Shown here piece by piece: positions 25,389 to 31,916 of a stretch of 64,000 nt of DNA; within the stretch, counting starts at the first letter, position 1, and each line of letters begins with the position of its first letter. The notes below the pieces were generated by a model, which searched no databases, was not told the origin of the DNA, and was given only the letters and a program-made list of their open reading frames with translations. A program made the position numbers and the translations under genes. Source of the stretch: Virgisporangium aurantiacum (GTDB lineage Bacteria > Actinomycetota > Actinomycetes > Mycobacteriales > Micromonosporaceae); NCBI RefSeq assembly GCF_016863635.1, contig NZ_BOPG01000065.1, positions 62,001-126,000 of the forward strand. Reading direction: 5' to 3'.

Positions 25389-26399
25389 ATGAGATCAAGG
25401 ACGCTGATCGCCGCGCTGCTCGTCGTCCCGTTGCTGTGGCCTGCCCCGGCAAAGGCCGAGCCGGCGCCACCACCGCAACCGACGATGCTGGCCGCGCCCA
25501 CCGCCCTGGTTCCGTCCGAACCCACGCCCGAGCAGGTCGGATCGGCCCTCGCGACGATCGCGCGGGCGAGCGACGGCCGGGTGCGCCTCCGGGCGATCGG
25601 GCAGAGCAACGAGGGGCGTCCGCTGCGGTTGGCCACCGTCGGCCGCGGGCCGACGCGCCTGCTGTACGTGACGCAGCAGCACGGCGACGAGCCGCTCGGG
25701 ACGCCCGCCGCGATCCAGGCTCTGTGGGCGCTCGGCGTGCCCGACTCGGCCTGGCACCGCTGGCTGCGCAGCCGCCTCACGATCGACGTGGTGGTGCAGG
25801 CCAACCCCGACGGCGCGGTGCGTGACCAGCGCTGGAACCACGACCCGTCGGCGACCGGTGAGTTCGCGCAACCGGGCGTGGGCTACGACATCAACCGGTT
25901 CCACAACCCGCTGACGCCGATCGAGGAGAACCCGGTGCCGGAGTCGCGGGCGGTGCTGCGGTGGTGGCACGCCACCCGGCCGGCGGTGGTGGTCGACTAC
26001 CACATGCAGGGCCGCTACCTGCAGCCCGACGGCCGCGAGACCACCGCGTCGATCCTGTGGCCGACGTCGCCCCTGGCCGGCGCCGACGCCGTGACCCGCG
26101 GCCGGCAACTGGCGGTCCGCAACTACACGGCGATGACCTACCTCGCGGGCGCGAACGTGACCCGCTACCCGGGCGGCGACTACGAGGGCATCGCCCGCAA
26201 CGCGTACGGCGTCCTGGGCAGCGCATCGCTGCTGGTAGAGCTGTCGAACCTGCCGCCCGAGCAGGTGCCGGCCCAGATCCGCACCGCGTTCGTGTCCATG
26301 CTCGCGACGGCCCAGGGCGCCGCCGACCGCACGTTGTGGAAGGCCGATCCGGCGGACGCCGACGCCATCCCGGCGCGCGGCCCCTCGCTGCCCGGCTGA
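25389..26399 (+). CDS. Secreted M14-family zinc carboxypeptidase
   Basis: A 336-residue secreted metallopeptidase that removes C-terminal residues from peptides or acts on peptidoglycan stems. A signal peptide (RTLIAALLVVPLLWPAPAKA) is followed by a short Pro-rich stretch. The catalytic domain has the zinc motif QQHGDEPLG (His and Glu), the third ligand His in VVDYHMQGRY, Arg and Asn in the substrate site, and the catalytic Glu in LLVELSNLP near residue 290. The ATG at 25389 is preceded by AGGGGG. It is convergent with the PadR gene; a long hairpin lies between the two stops. Confidence 0.9.
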   Translation: MRSRTLIAALLVVPLLWPAPAKAEPAPPPQPTMLAAPTALVPSEPTPEQVGSALATIARASDGRVRLRAIGQSNEGRPLRLATVGRGPTRLLYVTQQHGDEPLGTPAAIQALWALGVPDSAWHRWLRSRLTIDVVVQANPDGAVRDQRWNHDPSATGEFAQPGVGYDINRFHNPLTPIEENPVPESRAVLRWWHATRPAVVVDYHMQGRYLQPDGRETTASILWPTSPLAGADAVTRGRQLAVRNYTAMTYLAGANVTRYPGGDYEGIARNAYGVLGSASLLVELSNLPPEQVPAQIRTAFVSMLATAQGAADRTLWKADPADADAIPARGPSLPG

Positions 26400-26404
26400 G
26401 GATT

Positions 26405-26460
26405 CCGCGATCTTGGACTCCGTGCGGTGCCATGGGCCCTGCGGGAGTCCAAGATCGCGG
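26405..26460. repeat. Long hairpin repeat R1 (17-bp perfect arms)
   Basis: CCGCGATCTTGGACTCC at 26405-26421 pairs perfectly with its complement at 26444-26460 around a 22-base loop containing GGTGCCATGGGCCC. It fits exactly between the stop codons of the convergent M14 and PadR genes. A sibling with the same arm core and loop (R2) follows asnB, and a third element (R3) shares the GATCTTG edge. It could serve as a bidirectional terminator as well as being a dispersed repeat. Confidence 0.8.
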
Positions 26461-26461
26461 G

Positions 26462-27079
26462 TCACGGGAGGTCGCGGGACGCCAGCTCCTGGATGAAGGG
26501 CCATGGGGGGTCGGCTTTTGTGATGTCTTCGGGCCAGCCCTCGACGGTCTTGCGGGCCTCGGCGGCCCAGTCGGCGATCGCGTCCCAGTAGCTCGTGAGG
26601 AACGCGGCGACCAGGGCGTCCTGGGCGGTTCGCTCCGGGAAGGGGCCGGCTCCCTCGACGTACTCGCGGGCGACCTCGATGTTCTGGCGCTGGCGTTCCG
26701 CCGCCCACTCGGCCGCCGCGGCCAGGTTTGCCAGCAGGTCGGCCTTGCTGCCGTGCTCGCCGAAGAAGACCTTCAGCAGCAGTTCGAACTCCAGTGCCGG
26801 CCCGGCGCCCGGAACCGCGACCCATTGCGCCAGCGCCGCGCGCCCGGCCGGCGTGATCTCGTAGACGGTGCTCGTCCGGCGGCCGACCGTACGGGTGCTC
26901 GCCGTCGCCAGGCCCTGTGCGACCAGCTTCTTCGGCTCCTCGTACAGCTTGCTCTCGGCCCGCGGCCAGAAGTGGTGCAGGCTGCGGCTCATCTGCTTGG
27001 TGAGCTCGTAGCTCGTCCAGGGGCGGATGGCGAGCAGGCCGAGGATGGCGTGCGACGTCGTTGTGAGCGCAACCGTCAT
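26462..27079 (-). CDS. PadR-family transcriptional regulator
   Basis: A 205-residue repressor. The N-terminal winged helix has TSHAILGLLAIRPWTSYELT, then WPRAESKLYEEPKKLVAQGL and a wing with STVYEITPAGRAALAQWV, the PadR signature. The C-terminal helices (about 105-200) form the dimer arm. The start at 27079 gives the normal N-terminus; the frame is open further upstream across the promoter. It is divergent from a methyltransferase gene. Two inverted repeats between them probably bind this protein; the GGGAG half-site at 27089-27093 also serves as its Shine-Dalgarno. Confidence 0.9.
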   Translation of the reverse strand: MTVALTTTSHAILGLLAIRPWTSYELTKQMSRSLHHFWPRAESKLYEEPKKLVAQGLATASTRTVGRRTSTVYEITPAGRAALAQWVAVPGAGPALEFELLLKVFFGEHGSKADLLANLAAAAEWAAERQRQNIEVAREYVEGAGPFPERTAQDALVAAFLTSYWDAIADWAAEARKTVEGWPEDITKADPPWPFIQELASRDLP

Positions 27080-27085
27080 TGCCCA

Positions 27086-27104
27086 ATACTCCCCTAGGGA
27101 GTAT
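27086..27104. promoter_or_regulatory. PadR operator candidate 1
   Basis: ATACTCCC-CTA-GGGAGTAT is a perfect inverted repeat with 8-bp arms. It lies just upstream of padR and overlaps its ribosome-binding site. Its position, symmetry and the second copy nearby make it the likely autorepression site. Confidence 0.65.
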
Positions 27105-27114
27105 CGTCGGCGCC

Positions 27115-27132
27115 ATACTCCCAAAGGGAGGG
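27115..27132. promoter_or_regulatory. PadR operator candidate 2
   Basis: ATACTCCC-AAA-GGGAGGG, 29 bases from candidate 1 (start to start). The left arm is identical to candidate 1 and the right arm shares GGGAG. The GGGAGGG part is also the Shine-Dalgarno of the methyltransferase gene whose ATG is at 27136, so bound repressor would cover it. Confidence 0.55.
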
Positions 27133-27135
27133 AAA

Positions 27136-28077
27136 ATGGTCGCACCGTCGAATGCCGAGATGGCGAGCGCGTGGGACGGCGACGAGGGTGCGCACTGGGC
27201 CGCGCACGCCGAGCGTTACGACGCGGCGATGGGCGCACACCGTCCCATCTTCAACGCCCGCGCGGCGATCACGGCGACCGACACCGTGCTCGACGTGGGG
27301 TGCGGCAACGGCGAGTCGGCCCGCGACGCCGCCCGCGCGGCGAAAGCGGTGCTCGGCGTCGACCTGTCGGCCGCGATGGTGCGGCGGGCGCGCGAGCGGG
27401 CCGCCACCGAGGGCCTGGCCAACGTGACGTTCGAGCAGGGCGACGCGCAGGTGTACCCGTTCCGGCCGGCGTCGTTCGACGTGGTGATCAGCCGCGCCGG
27501 CGCCATGTTCTTCGGCGACCGGGCGGCGGCGTTCGCGAACCTGGCCCGGGCCCTGCGACCCGGCGGCCGCATGGTGCTGCTCGCGTGGCAGGCGTTGCAC
27601 CGCAACGACTGGATCACCGTGATCCTCGACAGCCTCGGCGCGGACGGCTCTCCACCACCCGGTGCGCCGGGGCCGTTCGCGCTCGCCGACCCGGACATGG
27701 TCACGGAAACCCTTGTGAAGGCCGGGTTCCGGAACATCGGGTTCGAATCGCTCGACGTACCGGTCTGCCTCGGCGCCGACGTCGACGACGCGACCGCGTT
27801 CGCCGCCGGCACCGGCCTCGGGCGGTCACTGCTCGGCCGGCTCGACGAAACCGGCCGCGCACAGGCCCTCGCGCGCCTGCGGAACACGATGGCGGCACAC
27901 GCCACGGCCGACGGTGTCCACATTGGATCGTCGGCCTGGCTGATCACCGCTAGGGCGCGTCCGGTGGATCTTGTCGAGCCGAGGCGAGGCTCAGGCGGCG
28001 ATCCGGCAAGGCGCGGCTTTGTCCGGATACCGGTGTTGTATCCGGGCGAAGCCGCAACGCCGCCGGGCGTCGCCTGA
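27136..28077 (+). CDS. SAM-dependent methyltransferase with MITE-derived C-terminus
   Basis: A class I methyltransferase (313 residues as read). Motif I is VLDVGCGNGES near residue 52, followed by LGVDLSAAMVRRARERA and the acidic Asp motif FDVVISRAGAMFF; the fold continues with LRPGGRMVLLAW. The acceptor is unknown. Native sequence ends near residue 271 (SAWLITA, normally within a few residues of the family's C-terminus). From base 27951 the frame continues through a 167-bp inverted-repeat element that adds about 42 foreign residues, so the protein tail is probably not functional or natural. It is divergent from the PadR gene, its likely repressor. Confidence 0.85.
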   Translation: MVAPSNAEMASAWDGDEGAHWAAHAERYDAAMGAHRPIFNARAAITATDTVLDVGCGNGESARDAARAAKAVLGVDLSAAMVRRARERAATEGLANVTFEQGDAQVYPFRPASFDVVISRAGAMFFGDRAAAFANLARALRPGGRMVLLAWQALHRNDWITVILDSLGADGSPPPGAPGPFALADPDMVTETLVKAGFRNIGFESLDVPVCLGADVDDATAFAAGTGLGRSLLGRLDETGRAQALARLRNTMAAHATADGVHIGSSAWLITARARPVDLVEPRRGSGGDPARRGFVRIPVLYPGEAATPPGVA

Positions 28078-28117
28078 GTCCGCCGCAGGCCGGCAAAGAT
28101 CCACCGGACGCGCCCTA
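27951..28117. mobile_element. MITE-like element with 22-bp terminal inverted repeats
   Basis: The first 22 bases (TAGGGCGCGTCCGGTGGATC and two more) are repeated in perfect inverse orientation at 28096-28117. The interior is an imperfect palindrome throughout, with its centre near CCGGATACCGGTGTTGTATCCGG (28023-28045, described by its ends CCGGATAC and GTATCCGG). It has no transposase. The outermost TA on each side could be a target duplication, as with IS5- or IS630-type elements. It sits at the join of two convergent genes and supplies the 3' coding end of one and the stop codon of the other. Confidence 0.8.
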
Positions 28118-28750
28118 ACGCCGGCCCTCGATGAGCCGGAACGTCGCGGCGGCCTGAACCGCCGCGAGCGCGAGCAGGGCGCCGCCGAGCGCAAGTTGCG
28201 CGGGCCAGTACCGCGCCAGCCACCCGGAACTTCCATACGGGACGCCCGTGAGCGCACCGATCGCCGCGATGCTGGCCAGCAACGTGCCACCGAGCGCCGG
28301 TACCGTTCGCCGGATCACGGCACCGGCGAGCGCGCCGAACGTCACCGTGAACGCCGCCAACGCGTACGGAAGTGCTCCGTGTACGAGAAAGGAGGAGCTG
28401 CCCGGCCGCACCTCGACGTCGGTCGGGATCGCGGTGAGCGTCACCTGCAGCGTCGCGACCGCGAGCAGCGCGACGCCCACCGCGCCACCGAGCCGGAACG
28501 CCAGCCAGCGCCGGCGGGTGACCGACTGCGTCCACGCGAACTGGTGTGTGCCCAGCTCGAACTCGCGGCTCACCAACGGCGCGCCGAGCAGCAGGGCGAG
28601 GAACAGGAACAGGTACGGCGTGAAGCTGACCGTGATGCCGCTGACCCGTGGCTGCGCACGTTCGACGGTTGCCAGCACCCCGTAGAGCGCGACGATTCCG
28701 GCCACACCCAGCGCGGTGGCCCGCGTCTGCCGCCACACCACCCACCTCAC
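28115..28750 (-). CDS. ABC-2 type permease subunit of the YtrA-type operon
   Basis: A 211-residue membrane protein with about six hydrophobic segments. The conserved stretch LVSREFELGTHQFAWTQSVTRRRWLAFR follows helix 2 (quoted in part: SREFELGTHQFAWTQS) and is shared with the second exporter in this window. It starts with VRWVVWRQTRATAL, the short cytosolic segment of these permeases. The GTG at 28750 overlaps the ATPase stop by four bases. It ends RLIEGRR at a TAG whose bases belong to the edge of the MITE, so the natural stop may have been changed by the insertion. Confidence 0.85.
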   Translation of the reverse strand: MRWVVWRQTRATALGVAGIVALYGVLATVERAQPRVSGITVSFTPYLFLFLALLLGAPLVSREFELGTHQFAWTQSVTRRRWLAFRLGGAVGVALLAVATLQVTLTAIPTDVEVRPGSSSFLVHGALPYALAAFTVTFGALAGAVIRRTVPALGGTLLASIAAIGALTGVPYGSSGWLARYWPAQLALGGALLALAAVQAAATFRLIEGRR

Positions 28751-29628
28751 GACGACACCAGTTCCGGGCCGGGAAGCGTTGCGGCGTCGGGGTTCCGTAG
28801 GTAGGCGAGCACGATCTCCTCCAGGCTCGGCGCGCGGGTGGCCCAGCGCGGATCGACGAAGCGTCCGTTGAGACGCAGCAGCGCGGTCGCCTGCCGGCCG
28901 GCGCCGCCCTCGGCCACCACGTCGTGCCGCGCCAGCGCCGCGGCGTGCTCGCGCAGGCCGTCGACGGCGAGGTGGGCGGCGCGCAGGTCGTCGACGTCGC
29001 CGGCCAGTTGGATCCGTCCTCTGTGGACCATCACCAGGTGGTCGCAGGAGTCCTCCAGGTCGGCGAGCACGTGCGACGACAGCACGACGGTGAGCCCGCG
29101 CTCGGCGGCGACCGCCATCAGGTCGCGCATGACGTCGCTGCGGCCCAACGGATCCAGGTCGGCCATCGGCTCGTCGAGCAGGATCACGTCGGCCCGCTTG
29201 GCGAGCGCCAGGGTGAGCGCCACCTGCGCGCGCTGGCCGCCGGAGAGCCGGCCGATCCGTTGCGCCGCGGGGATTTCGAGGCGGTCGAGCCGGTCGCGGG
29301 TGAACGGCTCGTCGAACCGCGGGTTGAGCTCGCGGCAGAACCGCACCGCGTCGTCGACGGTGAACCGCGGGTACAGCGGCTTGCTCTGCGCCAGGAACGC
29401 GACGGTGGCCAGGCCCTCGGCGCCGGCCGGATCGCGGCCGGACAACCGCACCGCGCCCTCGGTCGGGCGGAGGAGGCCGGCGAGCACGCGCAACAGCGTC
29501 GTCTTGCCGGCGCCGTTCGGCCCGACGAGCCCGACCACCCGCCCGGCCGGGACGGTGAACGAGCACTGCCGCAGCACCCACCGGTTGCCGAACCGCTGCC
29601 CGACTCTCGTGGCCAGGATCGCGCTCAT
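28747..29628 (-). CDS. ABC transporter ATP-binding protein of the YtrA-type operon
   Basis: A 293-residue ATPase. Walker A is GPNGAGKTT, the Q-loop VAFLAQSKPLYPRF, the signature LSGGQRAQVALTLALA, Walker B VILLDEPMADLD and the switch His in VLSSHVLADLE. The last 70 residues form a Gly-poor extension that ends with an EEIVLAYLRNPD helix. It is translated with the GntR regulator (ATGA at 29625-29628) and the permease (GTGA at 28747-28750). Such operons respond to cell-wall antibiotics in Gram-positive bacteria; that role is inferred from the family. Confidence 0.92.
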   Translation of the reverse strand: MSAILATRVGQRFGNRWVLRQCSFTVPAGRVVGLVGPNGAGKTTLLRVLAGLLRPTEGAVRLSGRDPAGAEGLATVAFLAQSKPLYPRFTVDDAVRFCRELNPRFDEPFTRDRLDRLEIPAAQRIGRLSGGQRAQVALTLALAKRADVILLDEPMADLDPLGRSDVMRDLMAVAAERGLTVVLSSHVLADLEDSCDHLVMVHRGRIQLAGDVDDLRAAHLAVDGLREHAAALARHDVVAEGGAGRQATALLRLNGRFVDPRWATRAPSLEEIVLAYLRNPDAATLPGPELVSS

Positions 29629-30017
29629 GCCGAGGCCCGCCCGTACGTTTCGGTGAGGGTGGCCTCGAACAGGGCGCGCACGTCGCCGGTGGCCAGGCCG
29701 GCCTGGTGCGCCGCGAGCATCCAGGTGGCCAGGCGGGTGCGCAGGCGCGGATGCTCGGTGACGGCCGCGCGCGGCGCGGAGGCGAGCACGAACGTGCCCA
29801 CGCCGGCGCGCATCTCCACCACCCCGGCGTGCTCCAGTTCGCGGTACGCCTTGAGGACCGTGTTCGGGTTGATGCCCAACGCCGCGACGACGCTCTTCGC
29901 GGTGGGCAACTGGTCGCCGGGAACCAGGACGCCGAGCCGCACCGCCTGCTCCACCTGCCTGATCAGCTGCTGGTAGGGCGGTAGGCCGGCATGCCGGTCG
30001 AGATGGAATTCGAGCAC
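29625..30017 (-). CDS. GntR regulator, YtrA subfamily
   Basis: A 130-residue regulator. The winged helix spans about 10-75 and contains GLPPYQQLIRQVEQAVRLG, QLPTAKSVVAALGINPNTV and VEMRAGVGTFV, which is the short YtrA layout with a two-helix C-terminal dimerisation part. It is the first gene of a three-gene unit with the ATPase and permease. A 22-bp imperfect palindrome (30034-30055) lies 17 bases upstream of its ATG and is the likely operator, so autoregulation of the whole operon is expected. Confidence 0.9.
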   Translation of the reverse strand: MLEFHLDRHAGLPPYQQLIRQVEQAVRLGVLVPGDQLPTAKSVVAALGINPNTVLKAYRELEHAGVVEMRAGVGTFVLASAPRAAVTEHPRLRTRLATWMLAAHQAGLATGDVRALFEATLTETYGRASA

Positions 30018-30033
30018 ACGAGAACCATAGACA

Positions 30034-30055
30034 GCTAAAGAACTAGTTGTCTAGC
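30034..30055. promoter_or_regulatory. GntR (YtrA-type) operator candidate
   Basis: A 22-bp imperfect palindrome with core AACTAGTT (30041-30048) and outer GCTA/TAGC; 18 of 22 positions agree with the reverse complement. It is AT-rich for this genome and sits directly upstream of the GntR start, a typical autorepressor position. Confidence 0.6.
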
Positions 30056-30058
30056 ACT

Positions 30059-31864
30059 TTACCCCCGCTTCCGGGCGAGCACCTCCTCGGCGAACGCCAG
30101 CATCTTCTCCCAGCAGTAGATGAACGTGTCCGGGCCGAACGACTGGTGGCCGCCGTCCAGCCAGTCGAGTTCGATCTCCTTGCCGTGCTCGCGCAGGCGC
30201 CGTTCGAAGTTCTCCATCTGCGTCGCCCCGATGCGGCTGTCGTTGCGGGCCTGGATCGCCAGCACCGGCGCGGCGAAGTCGGCGGCATAGGTGATCGGCG
30301 ACGAGCGGGCCCACGCCTCCGGACGGTCCTCCGGCGACCCGCGCATCCAGCCCCGCATCGCGGCCCGCAGCGCGTCGGACACCTCGGCGTAGCTCGCCGC
30401 CAGATCGGCCTCGGCGACGATCGCCATCCCGCCGGCCCACAGGTCGGGACGCCGGCCGAGCGCGAACAGCGTCAGGTAGCCGCCGTACGAGGCGCCGAAC
30501 GCGAGAATCTCGTCGGGCCGGGCGATGCCCTCGCGCACCACCCACTCGTGGGCGGCCACCATGTCGGTCAGCTCCCAGTGGCCCATGTCGCCCCAGATCT
30601 TCTCGGTGAAGTCACGGCCGAAGCCCACCGAACCCCGGTAGTTGACGGAGATCCAGGCGTAGCCGTGGTCGAGCCAGGCCTGCGTTCCCGCGTCGAACTT
30701 CTCGTACTGGGCCCAGTGCGGGCCGCCGTGGGTCTCCAGGATCGTCGGGAACGGGCCCGCTCCCTCGGGAACGGCCACCCATGCCTGCACCTCGGTACCG
30801 TCGGCGCTCGGGAAGGTGACGGACCGCCACGGACGCCCGCTGGGCGCCGGGCCGGCCGGGTACAGCGTGCGGCGCAGCCCGCCGGTGGTACCGGAGAGCT
30901 CCACAATGGACGGTGGCGCCTCCGCCGTCTGCCGCAGCCCGACGATGTTGCCGTCGGGGTCGAACGTCGCGCCGCCGTCGATCGCGTCGTAGTAGGTGCC
31001 GGGCGGGTGGTCCAGGGCGGTCGTCGTGCCGGTGGCCACGTCGTGGCTGTACAGCCGTTGCGCGCCGCCGAGCTGGCACAGCAGGATCGTCGCGGCGTCG
31101 GCCGACCAGTCCAGCGGTACCACGTCGGTGGCGAGGTCGGGCAGCGGCAGGTCGGTGCGCTCGCCGGTGCGCGGGTTCCAGATCAGCGGACGCTCGAGGC
31201 CGCTGCGCGTCGTCTTGGCGAGGATCCGGTCGTCGCCGTCGACCTGGCTGAACACCGTGGCGACCACGCTGGTCTCCGGGCCGTCGTCGAGTTCGGCGAC
31301 CCGCTCGCCGGTGCGCGTGTCGAACACCAGCAGCGTGTACTGGCGCACGCCGCGGGCGCGGGCGGCCGACCAGCACGCGGCCAGGTCGCCGCGGGCCGAG
31401 GCCAGCGCGCCCCAGTTCTCCCAGGTGTCGCGGTGCAGCAGGCGGGGTTCGCCGCCGTCGGGGATCGCGTAGAGCGCGAAGCCGTCGGCGTTGATCGGGT
31501 TGAAGACGACGAGCGAGCCGTCGCCGTTGAAGCCGACCCCGCGCAGCGTGTAGGGCGGCAGGTCGGGCGTGAGGTCCTCGACCTCGCCGCCGCCGATCGG
31601 GATCCGCACCAGGTGGCCGAGCTCGGAGCCCTTCTCGTCCTGGAGGTGGTAGATGTACCTGCCGGCCGGGTCGATCCAGCCCTCCCACGTGCTGAGCGGG
31701 TCGCCGGTGCCGGCCGCGACCTCCCCGGAGCCGGTGTCCCACGCGTAGAGCTGGGTGGTCGAGCCGTCCCGGTTGGCGACCACGAGCCAGCGGTCGGGGC
31801 GGTGCCGGGCGGGATGAGCTGTCCAGATCTGCGGGGTCCGGAACCGGGTGCGCCAGTCGCTCAT
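30059..31864 (-). CDS. S9 family peptidase (prolyl oligopeptidase/acylaminoacyl-peptidase type)
   Basis: A cytosolic serine peptidase of 601 residues. The first 340 residues form a WD-like beta-propeller, with repeated segments such as GRYIYHLQDEKGSELGHLVR. The catalytic domain follows: HGGPHW (oxyanion region), SVNYRGSVGFGRDF, the nucleophile FGASYGGYLTLF, an Asp in IQARNDSRIG and the His in DGGHQSFG. These are in the correct order for an active enzyme, which usually hydrolyses short peptides or N-acyl amino acids. The ATG at 31864 has AGGAGGAG upstream; a perfect palindrome (31877-31906) adjoins that site. It follows a two-component gene pair on the same strand. Confidence 0.92.
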   Translation of the reverse strand: MSDWRTRFRTPQIWTAHPARHRPDRWLVVANRDGSTTQLYAWDTGSGEVAAGTGDPLSTWEGWIDPAGRYIYHLQDEKGSELGHLVRIPIGGGEVEDLTPDLPPYTLRGVGFNGDGSLVVFNPINADGFALYAIPDGGEPRLLHRDTWENWGALASARGDLAACWSAARARGVRQYTLLVFDTRTGERVAELDDGPETSVVATVFSQVDGDDRILAKTTRSGLERPLIWNPRTGERTDLPLPDLATDVVPLDWSADAATILLCQLGGAQRLYSHDVATGTTTALDHPPGTYYDAIDGGATFDPDGNIVGLRQTAEAPPSIVELSGTTGGLRRTLYPAGPAPSGRPWRSVTFPSADGTEVQAWVAVPEGAGPFPTILETHGGPHWAQYEKFDAGTQAWLDHGYAWISVNYRGSVGFGRDFTEKIWGDMGHWELTDMVAAHEWVVREGIARPDEILAFGASYGGYLTLFALGRRPDLWAGGMAIVAEADLAASYAEVSDALRAAMRGWMRGSPEDRPEAWARSSPITYAADFAAPVLAIQARNDSRIGATQMENFERRLREHGKEIELDWLDGGHQSFGPDTFIYCWEKMLAFAEEVLARKRG

Positions 31865-31876
31865 GATGATGCTCCT

Positions 31877-31906
31877 CCTACTGATTGAGGAAACCCAATC
31901 AGTAGG
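31877..31906. promoter_or_regulatory. Perfect palindrome before the S9 peptidase gene
   Basis: CCTACTGATTG and CAATCAGTAGG are perfect 11-bp arms around an 8-base spacer. The element lies between the kinase stop and the peptidase start, next to the AGGAGGAG ribosome site. No T-tract follows, so an operator (TetR-like) or a translation-blocking hairpin is more likely than a terminator. Confidence 0.55.
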
Positions 31907-31916
31907 GTAGTGCGCA

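Noticed and set aside
27136-28077. Treating the whole 313-residue methyltransferase as native
   Set aside because: The last 42 codons lie within an inverted-repeat element and do not resemble methyltransferase sequence.
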